The notes under the pieces: model-generated | Seen by the model: the letters and a program-made list of their open reading frames with translations, nothing else | Databases searched by the model: none | Told to the model about the DNA's origin: nothing | Position numbers and translations under genes: made by a program | In this document: positions 49,964-58,984 of the stretch, in pieces | Position numbering within the stretch: the first letter of the stretch is position 1 | Layout: each line of letters starts with the position of its first letter | Assembly: GCA_016703325.1 (NCBI GenBank) | Contig: JADJCH010000009.1 | Location: 71,152 to 135,151, forward strand | Source: Burkholderiales bacterium | GTDB lineage: Bacteria > Pseudomonadota > Gammaproteobacteria > Burkholderiales > Burkholderiaceae_C | Reading direction: 5' to 3' | DNA length: 64,000 nucleotides

Positions 49964-50759
49964 GCCGCGCGCAGCGCTGCCGGCCCGGCGCGGCGACCGC
50001 CTGGCCGGCAAGGTGGCGGTGGTGACCGGCATCGGCGCGGGCATCGGCCAGGGCATCGCCCGGATGTTCGCCCTGCAGGGTGCCACGGTCATCGGCTGCG
50101 ACATCGATGCCCCTGCCGCGCAGGCCACGGTCGAGGCTGCAGCGGCCGAGGGCCTGGTGATCGACAGCCTCCATCCGCTGGACCTCACCGACCCGGCGTC
50201 GGCCCGCCGCCTGATGGCGCAGGCGGCCGAACGCCACGGCGGCATCGACATCCTGGTCAACGCCGCCGCCTTCGGCGCCTTCCGCTGGCTGGAGGAGATG
50301 GACTACGAGCGCGACTGGCGCCGCACCCTGGTGGGCGAGGTGGACATCGTCTTCCTGGCCTGCCAGGCGGCCTGGCCGCACCTGAAGGACCGAGGTGCTG
50401 CTTCGGTGATCAACTTTGCCTCGGCCAATGCCCGCATGGCGCTGCCGCTGTCACCGGCGTTGGCGCACTGTGCGGGCAAGGGCGCGGTGCTGGCGATGAG
50501 CCGGCAGCTGGCGATGGAGGGCGGGCCGCACGGCATCCGCGTCAACACGATCAGCCCGGCGCTGGTGGAAACCGCCGCGACGCGCCAGCCGCTGGAGCAG
50601 ATCCCGGGGTTTCGGGAGCAGGTGCTGGAGAAGTTCATGCTCAAGCGCCTGGGCCAGACCGAGGACATCGGCTGGCTGGCGGTCTACCTGGGCTCGGACG
50701 AGTCCAGTTGGGTCACTGCGGCGGACTTCAACATCGACGCGGGGGCCACCGCCTGGTGA
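49950..50759 (+). CDS. Short-chain dehydrogenase-like protein with His in place of the catalytic Tyr
   Basis: The 269 residues form an SDR Rossmann fold. The cofactor motif Thr-Gly-Ile-Gly-Ala-Gly-Ile-Gly lies at 26-33, the Asp51 acidic end of strand 2 suggests NAD, and Asn-Ala-Ala-Ala follows near 104. Where SDRs have Tyr-x-x-x-Lys, this protein reads His173-Cys-Ala-Gly-Lys177, so the catalytic Tyr is absent. Ser158 is present, and the C-terminus keeps the SDR Asn-x-Asp-Ala-Gly form. It may use His as acid/base or have lost oxidoreductase activity. It ends the LysR cluster. Confidence 0.85.
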   Translation: MAGAEPRAALPARRGDRLAGKVAVVTGIGAGIGQGIARMFALQGATVIGCDIDAPAAQATVEAAAAEGLVIDSLHPLDLTDPASARRLMAQAAERHGGIDILVNAAAFGAFRWLEEMDYERDWRRTLVGEVDIVFLACQAAWPHLKDRGAASVINFASANARMALPLSPALAHCAGKGAVLAMSRQLAMEGGPHGIRVNTISPALVETAATRQPLEQIPGFREQVLEKFMLKRLGQTEDIGWLAVYLGSDESSWVTAADFNIDAGATAW

Positions 50760-50786
50760 CGCCTCGTCCAGGGGCGCCGCAGCGGC

Positions 50787-51893
50787 TCAGTTCTTCGCCC
50801 CCGCCGCCAGCGCCCGCTGCCGCTGTGCCTCCAGCTCCGCCGGGCGGGGCAGGTCGGCCGTTTCCACCGGCCAGCCCTGCAGGTGGCGGCGGGTGATGTC
50901 CACCAGCGCGCGGATCCAGGCCGGGTGGTCGTTCAGGCAGGCGATGGCCTCGCAGCGCTGGCCACCGGCGGCCAGGAAGGTCTGGCGGCCTTCCATCGCG
51001 ATCTCCTCCAGCGTTTCCAGGCAGTCGGCCGAAAAACCGGGGCAGAACACCTGCAGGTGTTTCACGCCCTTTTTGGCCAGCGATTTCAGCGTGGCGTCGG
51101 TGGAGGGCTCCAGCCATTTGGCGCGGCCGAAGCGGCTCTGGAAGCTCAGGCTCACGGCCTCGGGCGGCAGTCCCAGGCGCTCGCGCAGCAGGCGGGCGGT
51201 CTTCAGGCACTGGCAGTGGTAGGGGTCGCCCAGCTCCAGGGTGCGCTGCGGCACGCCGTGGAAGCTCAGCAGCAGGTGGTCGCCGCGGCCCTCGCGCTGC
51301 CAGTGGTCCAGCACGCGCTGGGCCAGTGCCTCGATGTAGGCCGGCTCGTCGTGGTGCTGCTTCACCCAGCGCAGCTCCGGCAGGTGGCGTTGCGTGAGTG
51401 CCCAGGCGTGCACCGCATCCATCACGCTGGCGGTGGTGGTGCCGGAGTACTGCGGGTACATCGGCAGCACCAGGATGCGGGTGCAGCCGGCGCGTTTGAG
51501 TTCGTCCAGCTCCTGGGCGACAGCAGGCTGGCCGTAGCGCATGGCGTGGCGCACCACCACGTTTACGCCACGTTCGCCCAGGTAGCCCTGCAGCATCACC
51601 GCCTGTCTGGCCGTCCACACCGCCAGCGGAGAGCCCTCCGGGCGCCAGATGCTGGCGTACTTGGCGGCCGACTTGGCCGGCCGGGTGCGCAGGATGATGC
51701 CGTGCAGGATGGGCAGCCACAGCGCCCGCGGGATCTCCACCACCCGCGGGTCGGCGAGGAACTCGGCGAGGTAACGCCGCACCGCGGGTGCGGTGGGGGA
51801 TTCTGGGGTGCCGAGGTTGACGACGAGCACGCCGGTGCGTTCGGGCTGGCCGTGCCGGTGCGGGGGTTCGGGGGCGAAGCGGGGAGATGCCAT
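50787..51893 (-). CDS. hemH: Ferrochelatase
   Basis: The 368 residues from ATG 51893 carry the ferrochelatase pattern: Val-Leu-Val-Val-Asn-Leu-Gly-Thr-Pro at 22-30, Pro-Met-Tyr-Pro-Gln-Tyr-Ser, catalytic H212 in Ser-Phe-His-Gly-Val-Pro, and the Glu of Cys-Leu-Glu-Thr-Leu-Glu-Glu near the metal site. It inserts Fe(II) into protoporphyrin IX in the last step of heme synthesis. The gene is divergent from the HAD hydrolase with 72 bases between and convergent with the SDR gene. The frame extends upstream, but the family sequence begins here. Confidence 0.95.
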   Translation of the reverse strand: MASPRFAPEPPHRHGQPERTGVLVVNLGTPESPTAPAVRRYLAEFLADPRVVEIPRALWLPILHGIILRTRPAKSAAKYASIWRPEGSPLAVWTARQAVMLQGYLGERGVNVVVRHAMRYGQPAVAQELDELKRAGCTRILVLPMYPQYSGTTTASVMDAVHAWALTQRHLPELRWVKQHHDEPAYIEALAQRVLDHWQREGRGDHLLLSFHGVPQRTLELGDPYHCQCLKTARLLRERLGLPPEAVSLSFQSRFGRAKWLEPSTDATLKSLAKKGVKHLQVFCPGFSADCLETLEEIAMEGRQTFLAAGGQRCEAIACLNDHPAWIRALVDITRRHLQGWPVETADLPRPAELEAQRQRALAAGAKN

Positions 51894-51965
51894 GGGGCGG
51901 ATTGTCCACGCCGGCGTGACGCCCTTCTCGGCCCCGGCCTTCTTGCCAGCGGCGACACTGGCGGC

Positions 51966-52754
51966 ATGAACCTTCCGGATGCCTCCGACCGCCGCCCGCG
52001 CGCCTTCACGCTGGACCTGGACGACACGCTCTGGCCGATCCTGCCCACGCTGCGCCAGGCCGAGCGGGTGCTGCGCGACTGGCTGGCCCGGCACGCCCCC
52101 GCCACCCTGGCCTGGGATGGCGGCCAGCGCATGGCGGCGCTGCGGCTGGAGGTGGGCCGCGCGCACCCGGAGCTGGCGCACGACCTGTCCGAGCTGCGCC
52201 TGATCACCCTGCGCCGCGCCCTGGCCGCCGCGGGGGATGACCCGGCGCTGGCCGAGCCGGCCTTCGACGCCTTCATGGCCGTGCGCCAGCAGGTGCGCTG
52301 GTTCGACGATGTGCGCCCCGCGCTGCAGCGGCTGGCCGCACACGGGCCGCTGCTGTCGCTCTCGAACGGCAATGCCGACCTGCAGGCCACCGGGCTGGCG
52401 CCCTGGTTCGTCGGTGCGGTAAGCGCCCGCGCGGTCGGCGTGGCCAAGCCGGATGCGCGCATCTTTGGGGTGGCTTGCGAGCGACTGGGCATGGCGCCGC
52501 AGCAGGTGATGCACATCGGCGACGACTGGCAGGCCGACATCGTCGGCGCCCGCCGCGCCGGCCTGCACAGCGCCTGGGTGCGGCGCTCGCATCCGGAGCT
52601 GGCCCCTCACACGTCGCGGCCTGGGGCCCTCCCGCCGTCAACCGATGGGCTGCCTGAAGTGGACGGCCACCATGTCGAGGTGGAGGACCTGCTTCAGCTG
52701 GTGGACTGGCTGGACGGGCTCCCGCCGGTGGATCCCGACACTGACCGGGGCTGA
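51966..52754 (+). CDS. HAD-family hydrolase (haloacid dehalogenase-like phosphatase)
   Basis: The 262 residues from ATG 51966 have HAD motif I Asp17-Leu-Asp19-Asp-Thr, motif II Ser in Leu-Ser-Asn-Gly-Asn, Lys in Val-Ala-Lys-Pro-Asp, and motif IV Gly-Asp-Asp-Trp-Gln-Ala-Asp. The cap is helical, of the C1 type. A small phosphometabolite phosphatase is likely; the substrate is not readable. The last ~50 residues form a Pro-rich, acidic tail. Convergent with the sirtuin gene, 3 bases apart. Confidence 0.82.
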   Translation: MNLPDASDRRPRAFTLDLDDTLWPILPTLRQAERVLRDWLARHAPATLAWDGGQRMAALRLEVGRAHPELAHDLSELRLITLRRALAAAGDDPALAEPAFDAFMAVRQQVRWFDDVRPALQRLAAHGPLLSLSNGNADLQATGLAPWFVGAVSARAVGVAKPDARIFGVACERLGMAPQQVMHIGDDWQADIVGARRAGLHSAWVRRSHPELAPHTSRPGALPPSTDGLPEVDGHHVEVEDLLQLVDWLDGLPPVDPDTDRG

Positions 52755-52757
52755 GGT

Positions 52758-53576
52758 TCAGGACCGCAGTGCTGCCACCACCTCCGGCAGCACTTCACCG
52801 GCGCTGCCCTGCAGATGCCGCTCCCGGATGCCCGACAAGGCCATGGGCTGCGGGTTCACATGCAGCACCCAGGCGCCGGCACGCTGCGCCACGCGGGGGA
52901 TGGCGGCAGCTGGCTCCACCAAGCCGGAGGTGCCCACCGAGATCAGCAGATCGGCCTGTTCGGCCGCGGTGATGGCCGCTTCCAGGGCCCCGGGCGGAAG
53001 GTCTTCACCAAACCACACCACCCCCGGACGCACCGCACCACCGCAGGCGGGGCAGGGCGGAGGCGGCAGGCGCTGGCCGTCGTGGTCCAGTGCCACCGCC
53101 CGCCAGCCCTTCGGCACGGCCGGGTCGGCGGTGGCCGCTGCGTCGGTGGGTGGATCGAAGGGGCTGCCGCAGTCGAAGCAGCGCGGCGCATGCAGGCTGC
53201 CGTGCAGGTGCAGCACCTGGGGGCTGCCGGCGCGCTCGTGCAGGTCGTCGACGTTCTGGGTGATCAGCGTCAGCTGCGGGCGCAGCGCGGCCAGCTCGGC
53301 GATGGCCCGATGGCCCGGGTTCGGCAGGGCATGCCGCACCTTCAGCCGGCGCCATTCGTACCAGCCCCAGACCAGCGGCGGATCGGCCAGGAAACCCTCC
53401 GGCGTGGCCAGCGCCATCGGGTCGCGGTGCTGCCACAGCCCGCTCAGCGCATCGCGGAAGGTCGGGATGCCGGACTCGGCCGACACCCCGGCCCCGGTGA
53501 AGACGACGATGCGCCGCGCCCGCCGCAGTGCGGCGAGCAGGTCGGGCTCGCGGTGCAATGGCAGCGTTGATGTCAT
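52758..53576 (-). CDS. cobB: NAD-dependent protein deacylase, SIR2 family
   Basis: The 272 residues show the sirtuin signature Gly-Ala-Gly-Val-Ser-Ala-Glu-Ser-Gly-Ile-Pro-Thr-Phe-Arg-Asp at 28-42, Thr-Gln-Asn-Val-Asp-Asp-Leu-His with catalytic H125 downstream, and a Cys4 zinc site starting at C133/C136. Tyr73-x-x-Arg76 is the pair that, in SIRT5 and CobB, selects succinyl/malonyl-lysine. It is larger than E. coli CobB by a loop near 145-170. AAGGA precedes the ATG by eight bases. The upstream G-rich tract at 53621-53658 lies in the gap to the DUF748 gene. Confidence 0.88.
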   Translation of the reverse strand: MTSTLPLHREPDLLAALRRARRIVVFTGAGVSAESGIPTFRDALSGLWQHRDPMALATPEGFLADPPLVWGWYEWRRLKVRHALPNPGHRAIAELAALRPQLTLITQNVDDLHERAGSPQVLHLHGSLHAPRCFDCGSPFDPPTDAAATADPAVPKGWRAVALDHDGQRLPPPPCPACGGAVRPGVVWFGEDLPPGALEAAITAAEQADLLISVGTSGLVEPAAAIPRVAQRAGAWVLHVNPQPMALSGIRERHLQGSAGEVLPEVVAALRS

Positions 53577-53620
53577 TTCACTGATCCTTGGGCCGAGGCT
53601 ACCGGACGCATGAAACCTGT

Positions 53621-53658
53621 GGGGGGCTTTGGGGGGCGGGGGGTGCCCCTGGGGAGGG
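53621..53658 (+). other. G-quadruplex-forming sequence upstream of the sirtuin gene
   Basis: Five G-runs of 6, 6, 6, 4 and 3 bases with loops of 1-7 bases (53621-53658) satisfy the G3+N1-7 rule on the plus strand. That strand is the template for both flanking minus-strand genes. It lies 45 bases before the sirtuin start and could pause transcription between the DUF748 and sirtuin genes. Sequence pattern only. Confidence 0.5.
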
Positions 53659-53675
53659 CGCCGAAGGCCCGGGGC

Positions 53676-56600
53676 TCATTTCAGCTTGAACTGCACGGAG
53701 GGCCGGATGCCGGCGCCGGGGGAGGCTGTGGACGGGGCCGCGCTGGCCGCATCGGCCAGGGGTGCAGGTGCACCATCCACCACCGAGCGGGTGATCAGGA
53801 TGCGCTCCGGCGGCAACTTGGCCGACAGGTAGGCCATCACCTGGTCGGCGCGCCGGTCGGCCAAGGCCTGCAGGGCGACGCGGCGAGCGGCTTCCTGGGC
53901 CGCGGCGGCGGAGGCCGACGGTGCAGGGGCGACGGCAGACGCAACGCCCGCGGGTTTGGGTGCGGCCTTGTTCGCTGCGGCCTGAGATGCCGCCTGGGCC
54001 GCCGCCAGCGCAGCGCCGTCCGCCACCTGGTCGGCGTGGCCGGTGACCTCCAGCTTCAGCGCCGGGCGGTCCTCCAGTTTGGCGGCCAGGCCGTCCAGCC
54101 GGTCGCGGGCGGCCGTGTCCAGCTCGGTGGCACCGGCGGCAAAGTCCACCTGCGCGGCCTCGGAGCCGCCATCGCCGAACAGCAGCGAAAACGGTGCCGT
54201 CAGCGCCTTCTCCAGCAGGTTGAGCAGCAGCCGCCAGACGATGCCGCCCACCGAGAACTGCGGGTCGCTGAGCGTGCCGGCCACCGGCAGCTGGAGGTCG
54301 ATCTCGCCGCGGCGGTTCTTCAGCAGCGACACCGCCAGCTGCACCGGCAGCTGGGTGGCGTCCGGGCTGTCCACCCGGTCGCCGAAGGTCAGCTGATCGA
54401 GGAAGAGCTGGTTCTCCGCCTCCAGCCGGCCCTGGTCGATCTTGTACTTCAGCCGCACCGACAGCGTGCCCTTCTCGATGGCGTAGCCGGCCCAGCGCTC
54501 CGCGTAGGTGGACATGCGGGTGAGCGCGATGCCGCGGGCGGAGGCCTCCAGGTCGGTGTACAGCTGCGGGCCCAGCGGATGCAACCGACCGGCGATGGAC
54601 AGTGGGGCGCCGTCGTCCAGCGCGCCGGCCACCTTCAGGTCGGCGGGCTGCGGGTTGTCCGAGCGCAGTGCGGAGACGCTGCCCTGAAGCCGGGTCAGCC
54701 GGGCCGAGTAGTTGGGGCGGATGAAGGTGTCGCTGAAGTGCACCGCACCGTCGCGCAGCGTGATGGCCTGCCAGCGCAGCCGCGGGGCGGGGGAGGACGC
54801 GGCCGATCCGGGCGCCGCCGATGAAGTTGCCGATGCGGCGGGCGCAGCGACCGGCGCGGTGCCCGTCGTTGCACCGGGTGCCGAGGCCGCGCTCTGCGGC
54901 GTGGTGATGGAGGTGGGGGCGGCCTGCTGGTCGCGTTTGACGATGTCGGCCAGGTTGAGGTGGCCGTCCGGGTGCAGGATCAGCCGCGCGGTCAGGCCAT
55001 CCAGGCCGATGCGGCCCAGGTCGGCATCCAGCTGCCCGTCTTTCAGGCGCAGGTCCAGCCCGTCCAGCGCCAGCGACTTCCAGCCCAGGAAGTCTGCGCC
55101 ATTGACGCTGTCCTGCGTTCGCAGCCCGGCCAGTTCCACCTTGCCGCGGTAGTGCAGCGCGGGGCCGCCCGGGGCGCCCTGGGTCGGCGTCGGCGGCAGC
55201 GCCAGATCCAGCCGGCCGTCGGTGCCGAAGCGCGCCGCCGCCAGCAGCAGGTTGACGTGCGGGGCCAGGTAGGGCTGGGCCACCCGCAGGTCGATGTCGG
55301 CCAGCTTCAGCGCAGCCTGCAGCGACAGCGGCTGCGGCACCACCTGGCCGTTGACCGACACCTGCCCCAGCACCGGCTTCTGCCCCGCCAGTGCGGTGCT
55401 GAGCCCGGTGGTCAGCGCCAGCTGGATCGGTTGCGACAGGTCGTTGGACAGCGGCTGCAACTGCAGGTCCAGCGCCTCCAGGCCCAGCGACACGGCGGGC
55501 GAGACCGTCTCGTCGCGCAGCGTGATGCGGCAGCCGCTGCAGTGCAGGGCGTCGATGCGGGCGGACAGCGGGGCCTGGCTGGCGGCGGCGGCGGACGAGG
55601 AGGCGGCCGCCGCGGGGGCTGCTGATGCAGGCGGCGCGCTGGCCGTTCGACCGGCGGGGGCCGTGCCGCGCCGCAGCGCCAGGTCCAGGCCCTCCAGCGT
55701 CACCGCCTTCAGGTGAAAGTGCTGCTCCAGCGGCGCGAGGTCCAGGCCCTGCAGCTTCAGCGCCTGCCAGGCGGCCTGCACACCCATCGGCGCGGAGGCC
55801 AGCTTCAGATCGCGCAGGGCCACCTCACCGCGGATCTGCAGCCGCGGCGGCTGCGGTGCCGGCCGGGCCTCGAAGGCCAGGGTCAGGTCGCTGTCCAGAC
55901 TGCCACTGTCGAGTTGCACCGCCTGCTCGGGCGGCAGCACCGCCTTGAGCAGGCTGGCCCAGGGCGCCAGGGGCAGGGCCTGCCAGCGCAGCGCCAGCTC
56001 GGCCGGGCGGCCGTCGGCAAAGGGGCGGGCCTGGCCGGACAGCCGCAGCGCGCTGCCGTCCAGCCGGGCTTCCAGCAGCGGTTGCACGTCGATGGCGACG
56101 TCGGCCGGCAGGTTGGACAGGAAGGGCAGGCCGATGCGCAGCTCGCTGACCTCATGTCGCTGGTCCAGCGGCAGGTCGCGGTAGTGCAGTGCTCCGCCCT
56201 CAAGGCGGATGTTGTGCAAAGCGAATCGGGCCGGCGCTGCATCAGGCGCCGGGGGCGGGGAGGGCGGCTGGCGGGCCTGCCAGTCACGCAGGTGCTGCAG
56301 CGCCGGGCTGAAGTTGAAGGGGCCTTCGGCACTGCCCGCTGCGTTGCGGCGCAGCCAGACCTCCGGCGCCTGCAGCGTCAGCTGCTGCACCACCGGCGCC
56401 AGCTGCCACAGGCTTTCTGCGGCCACCTGCACATCCAGCGCGTCCAGGCGCAGCAGCGGGTCGGCGTCCGGCCCCACCTGCAGGCCCTGCAGCCGGGCCT
56501 GCAGCGCCCAGGGGCGCAGCTCGACGGTCTGCAGCGTCACGGGGGTGCCCAGCAGCTCCTGACCCTTGAGCTCCGCCTGGGTCTTGAGCCAGCCGGGCAG

Positions 56601-56747
56601 CCAGAATGTGGTCCCGGCGACCAGCAGGGCCAGCAGCAACACCAGACCGGCCAGGCTCCAGGCCAGGCGGCGCAGCCAGCGGGAGCGGGGCGCGTCCGGT
56701 GTGGGCGTGAGCAATGAAGTGGGGAGGGCGTCTGGGCTGGAGCTCAT
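53676..56747 (-). CDS. DUF748/AsmA-like envelope protein
   Basis: The 1023 residues start with a cytoplasmic Pro-rich head and one membrane helix (about 30-50). A long periplasmic region of repeated amphipathic strands follows, typical of DUF748 and AsmA-like proteins. Ala/Pro/Ser-rich linkers occur near 365-395 and 610-660. The C-terminal ~150 residues form a helical region with Val-Thr-Gly-His-Ala-Asp, reminiscent of OmpA-type ends. Proteins of this type are thought to bridge the membranes and carry lipids. It follows hpnE by 48 bases, which suggests a hopanoid or outer-membrane lipid role. Confidence 0.75.
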   Translation of the reverse strand: MSSSPDALPTSLLTPTPDAPRSRWLRRLAWSLAGLVLLLALLVAGTTFWLPGWLKTQAELKGQELLGTPVTLQTVELRPWALQARLQGLQVGPDADPLLRLDALDVQVAAESLWQLAPVVQQLTLQAPEVWLRRNAAGSAEGPFNFSPALQHLRDWQARQPPSPPPAPDAAPARFALHNIRLEGGALHYRDLPLDQRHEVSELRIGLPFLSNLPADVAIDVQPLLEARLDGSALRLSGQARPFADGRPAELALRWQALPLAPWASLLKAVLPPEQAVQLDSGSLDSDLTLAFEARPAPQPPRLQIRGEVALRDLKLASAPMGVQAAWQALKLQGLDLAPLEQHFHLKAVTLEGLDLALRRGTAPAGRTASAPPASAAPAAAASSSAAAASQAPLSARIDALHCSGCRITLRDETVSPAVSLGLEALDLQLQPLSNDLSQPIQLALTTGLSTALAGQKPVLGQVSVNGQVVPQPLSLQAALKLADIDLRVAQPYLAPHVNLLLAAARFGTDGRLDLALPPTPTQGAPGGPALHYRGKVELAGLRTQDSVNGADFLGWKSLALDGLDLRLKDGQLDADLGRIGLDGLTARLILHPDGHLNLADIVKRDQQAAPTSITTPQSAASAPGATTGTAPVAAPAASATSSAAPGSAASSPAPRLRWQAITLRDGAVHFSDTFIRPNYSARLTRLQGSVSALRSDNPQPADLKVAGALDDGAPLSIAGRLHPLGPQLYTDLEASARGIALTRMSTYAERWAGYAIEKGTLSVRLKYKIDQGRLEAENQLFLDQLTFGDRVDSPDATQLPVQLAVSLLKNRRGEIDLQLPVAGTLSDPQFSVGGIVWRLLLNLLEKALTAPFSLLFGDGGSEAAQVDFAAGATELDTAARDRLDGLAAKLEDRPALKLEVTGHADQVADGAALAAAQAASQAAANKAAPKPAGVASAVAPAPSASAAAAQEAARRVALQALADRRADQVMAYLSAKLPPERILITRSVVDGAPAPLADAASAAPSTASPGAGIRPSVQFKLK

Positions 56748-56795
56748 GTTCTCTGGCGGTCACCGGGCCTGGCGTGCCCGGTGTTCGGCCGCATG

Positions 56796-58151
56796 CTACG
56801 CCCGTGGTGAGGGCGGGGAGGGCGAGGTCAGGAGTTGCGCCGCTGCCATCCCGCTGCGCACCGCTCCTTCCAGCGTGGCGGGGTAGGGGCCTTCGACAAA
56901 ATCCCCCGCCGCCGCCAGGCCCGGGCAGATCCAGGCCGGCGGCCGGTCCAGCCCGGGCACGCAGCGGAAGGTGGCGCGCTTCTCCGCGATCAACTGCAGC
57001 AGTTCGGGCTCGCCCAGTCCGCTCTGGGGGCTGGCCCGCAGCAACTGGGCAGCCTGCTGCTGCAGCGCCGCGGCCGCGGCATCCTGGCCACGCGCCACCC
57101 AGCCGGCCGCGCCGCTGACCACCAGGGCCAGCAGGCCGGGCGGGCCGCCGAGCTGGCCGTGGTCAAAGGCGAACTGGGCCGGTGCCTGCGGCCCTTCCGC
57201 CAAGGCCACCATCGGCGCGATCAGGCGGGCTCCGGGGGCCTGCAGGTAGGCGGTGAGGATGGGTTCATAGGTGAAGGCCGCCGCGCGGGCCGACCAGGCA
57301 GGGGCCACATCGGCGCTCAGCCGCGCCGCCTCGGCAGCGCTGCAGGCCAGCGTGATGGCGTCGAAGGGCTCGCCATCGACCGTCCAGCCTGCACCGGTGG
57401 CGCTCGGCTGCAGGCGGCCCACGCGTCGGCCCAGCTGAAGTGAGGCGCCGCGCTGCTGCAGCCAGGGCAGAGCCGGTTCGGGCAGCAATTCGGCCAGCGG
57501 ACGTTGCGGGATCAGCAGGTCGCTGGAGCCCGGGCCGGCGAACAGGGCGTCGCGCAGCACGCGCAGGAAAACCGCTGCGCTGGCGGTCGCGGCCGGGGTG
57601 TTGAGTGCGGCCACGCACAGCGGGTCGATCAGTTCCCGGCGCACCGCTTCCGGCAGGGCGGCGGTGAGCTGCTGCACCGTGGTCGAGGATTTGCAGCGAA
57701 AGCCCCTCAGCAGCCAGCCGCTGCAGTGGCGCAGCAGCGCCAGCCGGTCGGCCACGCTCCAGCGCTTCAGGGCCCAGACGGCGCGCAGGAAGGCGGGGAT
57801 GGCCGGTCCGGCCGGCAGGCGCAGACCGTCACCGCGCGCGTCGACCAGCGCCAGCGGGCCGCGCCAGAGCAGTCGGTGCGGGTCGGCGCCCACGCGGCGC
57901 ATCAGCGCCAGCGAGGCGGTGTAGGCGCCGATCAGGATGTGCTGGCCGTTGTCGGGCCGCCAAGCACCATACAGGCCCGGTACCTCGCGTGCCACCAGGC
58001 TGCGGGCCCGGCCGCCGGGCTGCGGGGCCATCTCGAAGAGGCTGACCTGCCAGCCGGCCTCCACCGCCTGCACGGCTGCCGCCAGGCCGGCCCAGCCGGC
58101 GCCAACCACCGCCAGCCGACGGTGCGCAGCCGGCTGCAGGGCAGGCGTCAT
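56796..58151 (-). CDS. hpnE: Hydroxysqualene dehydroxylase (hopanoid pathway)
   Basis: The 451 residues form a flavin amine-oxidase/phytoene-desaturase fold. The FAD motif Val-Val-Gly-Ala-Gly-Trp-Ala-Gly-Leu-Ala-Ala-Ala is near 15-26, Gly-Gly-Arg-Ala-Arg-Ser at 46-51, and a C-terminal Ala-Gly-Asp-Phe-Val-Glu-Gly-Pro-Tyr-Pro-Ala-Thr-Leu-Glu-Gly-Ala loop binds FAD. With HpnC and HpnD it makes squalene from farnesyl diphosphate. Its ATG overlaps the hpnD stop (ATGA). Confidence 0.92.
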   Translation of the reverse strand: MTPALQPAAHRRLAVVGAGWAGLAAAVQAVEAGWQVSLFEMAPQPGGRARSLVAREVPGLYGAWRPDNGQHILIGAYTASLALMRRVGADPHRLLWRGPLALVDARGDGLRLPAGPAIPAFLRAVWALKRWSVADRLALLRHCSGWLLRGFRCKSSTTVQQLTAALPEAVRRELIDPLCVAALNTPAATASAAVFLRVLRDALFAGPGSSDLLIPQRPLAELLPEPALPWLQQRGASLQLGRRVGRLQPSATGAGWTVDGEPFDAITLACSAAEAARLSADVAPAWSARAAAFTYEPILTAYLQAPGARLIAPMVALAEGPQAPAQFAFDHGQLGGPPGLLALVVSGAAGWVARGQDAAAAALQQQAAQLLRASPQSGLGEPELLQLIAEKRATFRCVPGLDRPPAWICPGLAAAGDFVEGPYPATLEGAVRSGMAAAQLLTSPSPPSPRA

Positions 58152-58984
58152 CGCCCCCGCCAGTTGGTCTTCATGGCGATCCAGAGCTTGCGCACCGGGG
58201 TCAGGGAGATGCGCTGGTGCAGCACCTGGCAGCCGCCGGCGTCGATCTCGTGCAGCAGCGTGCGGTAGATGTTGGCCATCATCAGGCCGGGCTTCTGGGC
58301 GCGGCGGTCGGCCTCGGGCAGCAGGGCCAGGGCTTCGTCGTAGGTCTGGTGGGCGCGTTCGATCTGAAAGCGCATCAGCGCCGTGAAGCGTTCGCTGTAG
58401 ACGCGGTTGAGCACCTCGTGCGCCTTGACGTCGAAGCGCTGCAGCTCGTTGATCGGCAGGTAGATGCGTCCGCGCCGGGCATCGTCGCCGACGTCGCGGA
58501 TGATGTTGGTGAGCTGGAAGGCCAGGCCCATGCGGTGGGCGTACTGCACGGTGGCGTCCTGCGTGCGGCCGAAGATGTTGGCCGCCACCTCGCCAACGAT
58601 GCCGGCCACCAGGTGGCAGTAGCGCTGCAGGCCGATGTAGTCCAGGTAGCGGCTCTGGCTGAGGTCCATCTCGCAGCCCTCGATCACCGCCAGCAGGTGC
58701 TGTGCGGTGATGCCGTGGGCGGCAGCGTGTGGCATCAGCGCCTGCAGTGCCGGGTGCTGGGCCTGGCCGGCAAAGGCGCGCTGCACCTCGCTGCGCCACC
58801 AGGCCAGCTTGTTGGCCGCCACCATCGGGTCGCTGACCTCGTCGACCACGTCGTCCACCTCCCGGCAGAAGGCGTAGAAGGCGGTGATGGCCGCCCGCCG
58901 CGGCGGCGGCAGGAAGAGAAAGGCGTAGTAGAAGCTCGAGCCGCTGGCGGCCGCCTTCTCCTGGGCGTACTGTTCGGGCGTCAT
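58148..58984 (-). CDS. hpnD: Presqualene diphosphate synthase
   Basis: The 278 residues show the squalene/phytoene synthase pattern. The first aspartate-rich motif is Glu-Val-Asp-Asp-Val-Val-Asp-Glu near 42-49, and the second is Ile-Arg-Asp-Val-Gly-Asp-Asp-Ala near 162-169. Ser-Phe-Tyr-Tyr-Ala-Phe opens the fold. It condenses two farnesyl diphosphates to presqualene diphosphate. Start ATG 58984 overlaps the hpnC stop as ATGA, and the three hpn genes are translationally coupled. Confidence 0.93.
   Translation of the reverse strand: MTPEQYAQEKAAASGSSFYYAFLFLPPPRRAAITAFYAFCREVDDVVDEVSDPMVAANKLAWWRSEVQRAFAGQAQHPALQALMPHAAAHGITAQHLLAVIEGCEMDLSQSRYLDYIGLQRYCHLVAGIVGEVAANIFGRTQDATVQYAHRMGLAFQLTNIIRDVGDDARRGRIYLPINELQRFDVKAHEVLNRVYSERFTALMRFQIERAHQTYDEALALLPEADRRAQKPGLMMANIYRTLLHEIDAGGCQVLHQRISLTPVRKLWIAMKTNWRGR

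Noticed and set aside
50787..52610. A 607-codon extension of ferrochelatase
   Set aside because: The extra N-terminus is antisense to the HAD gene; normal ferrochelatase begins at 51893.
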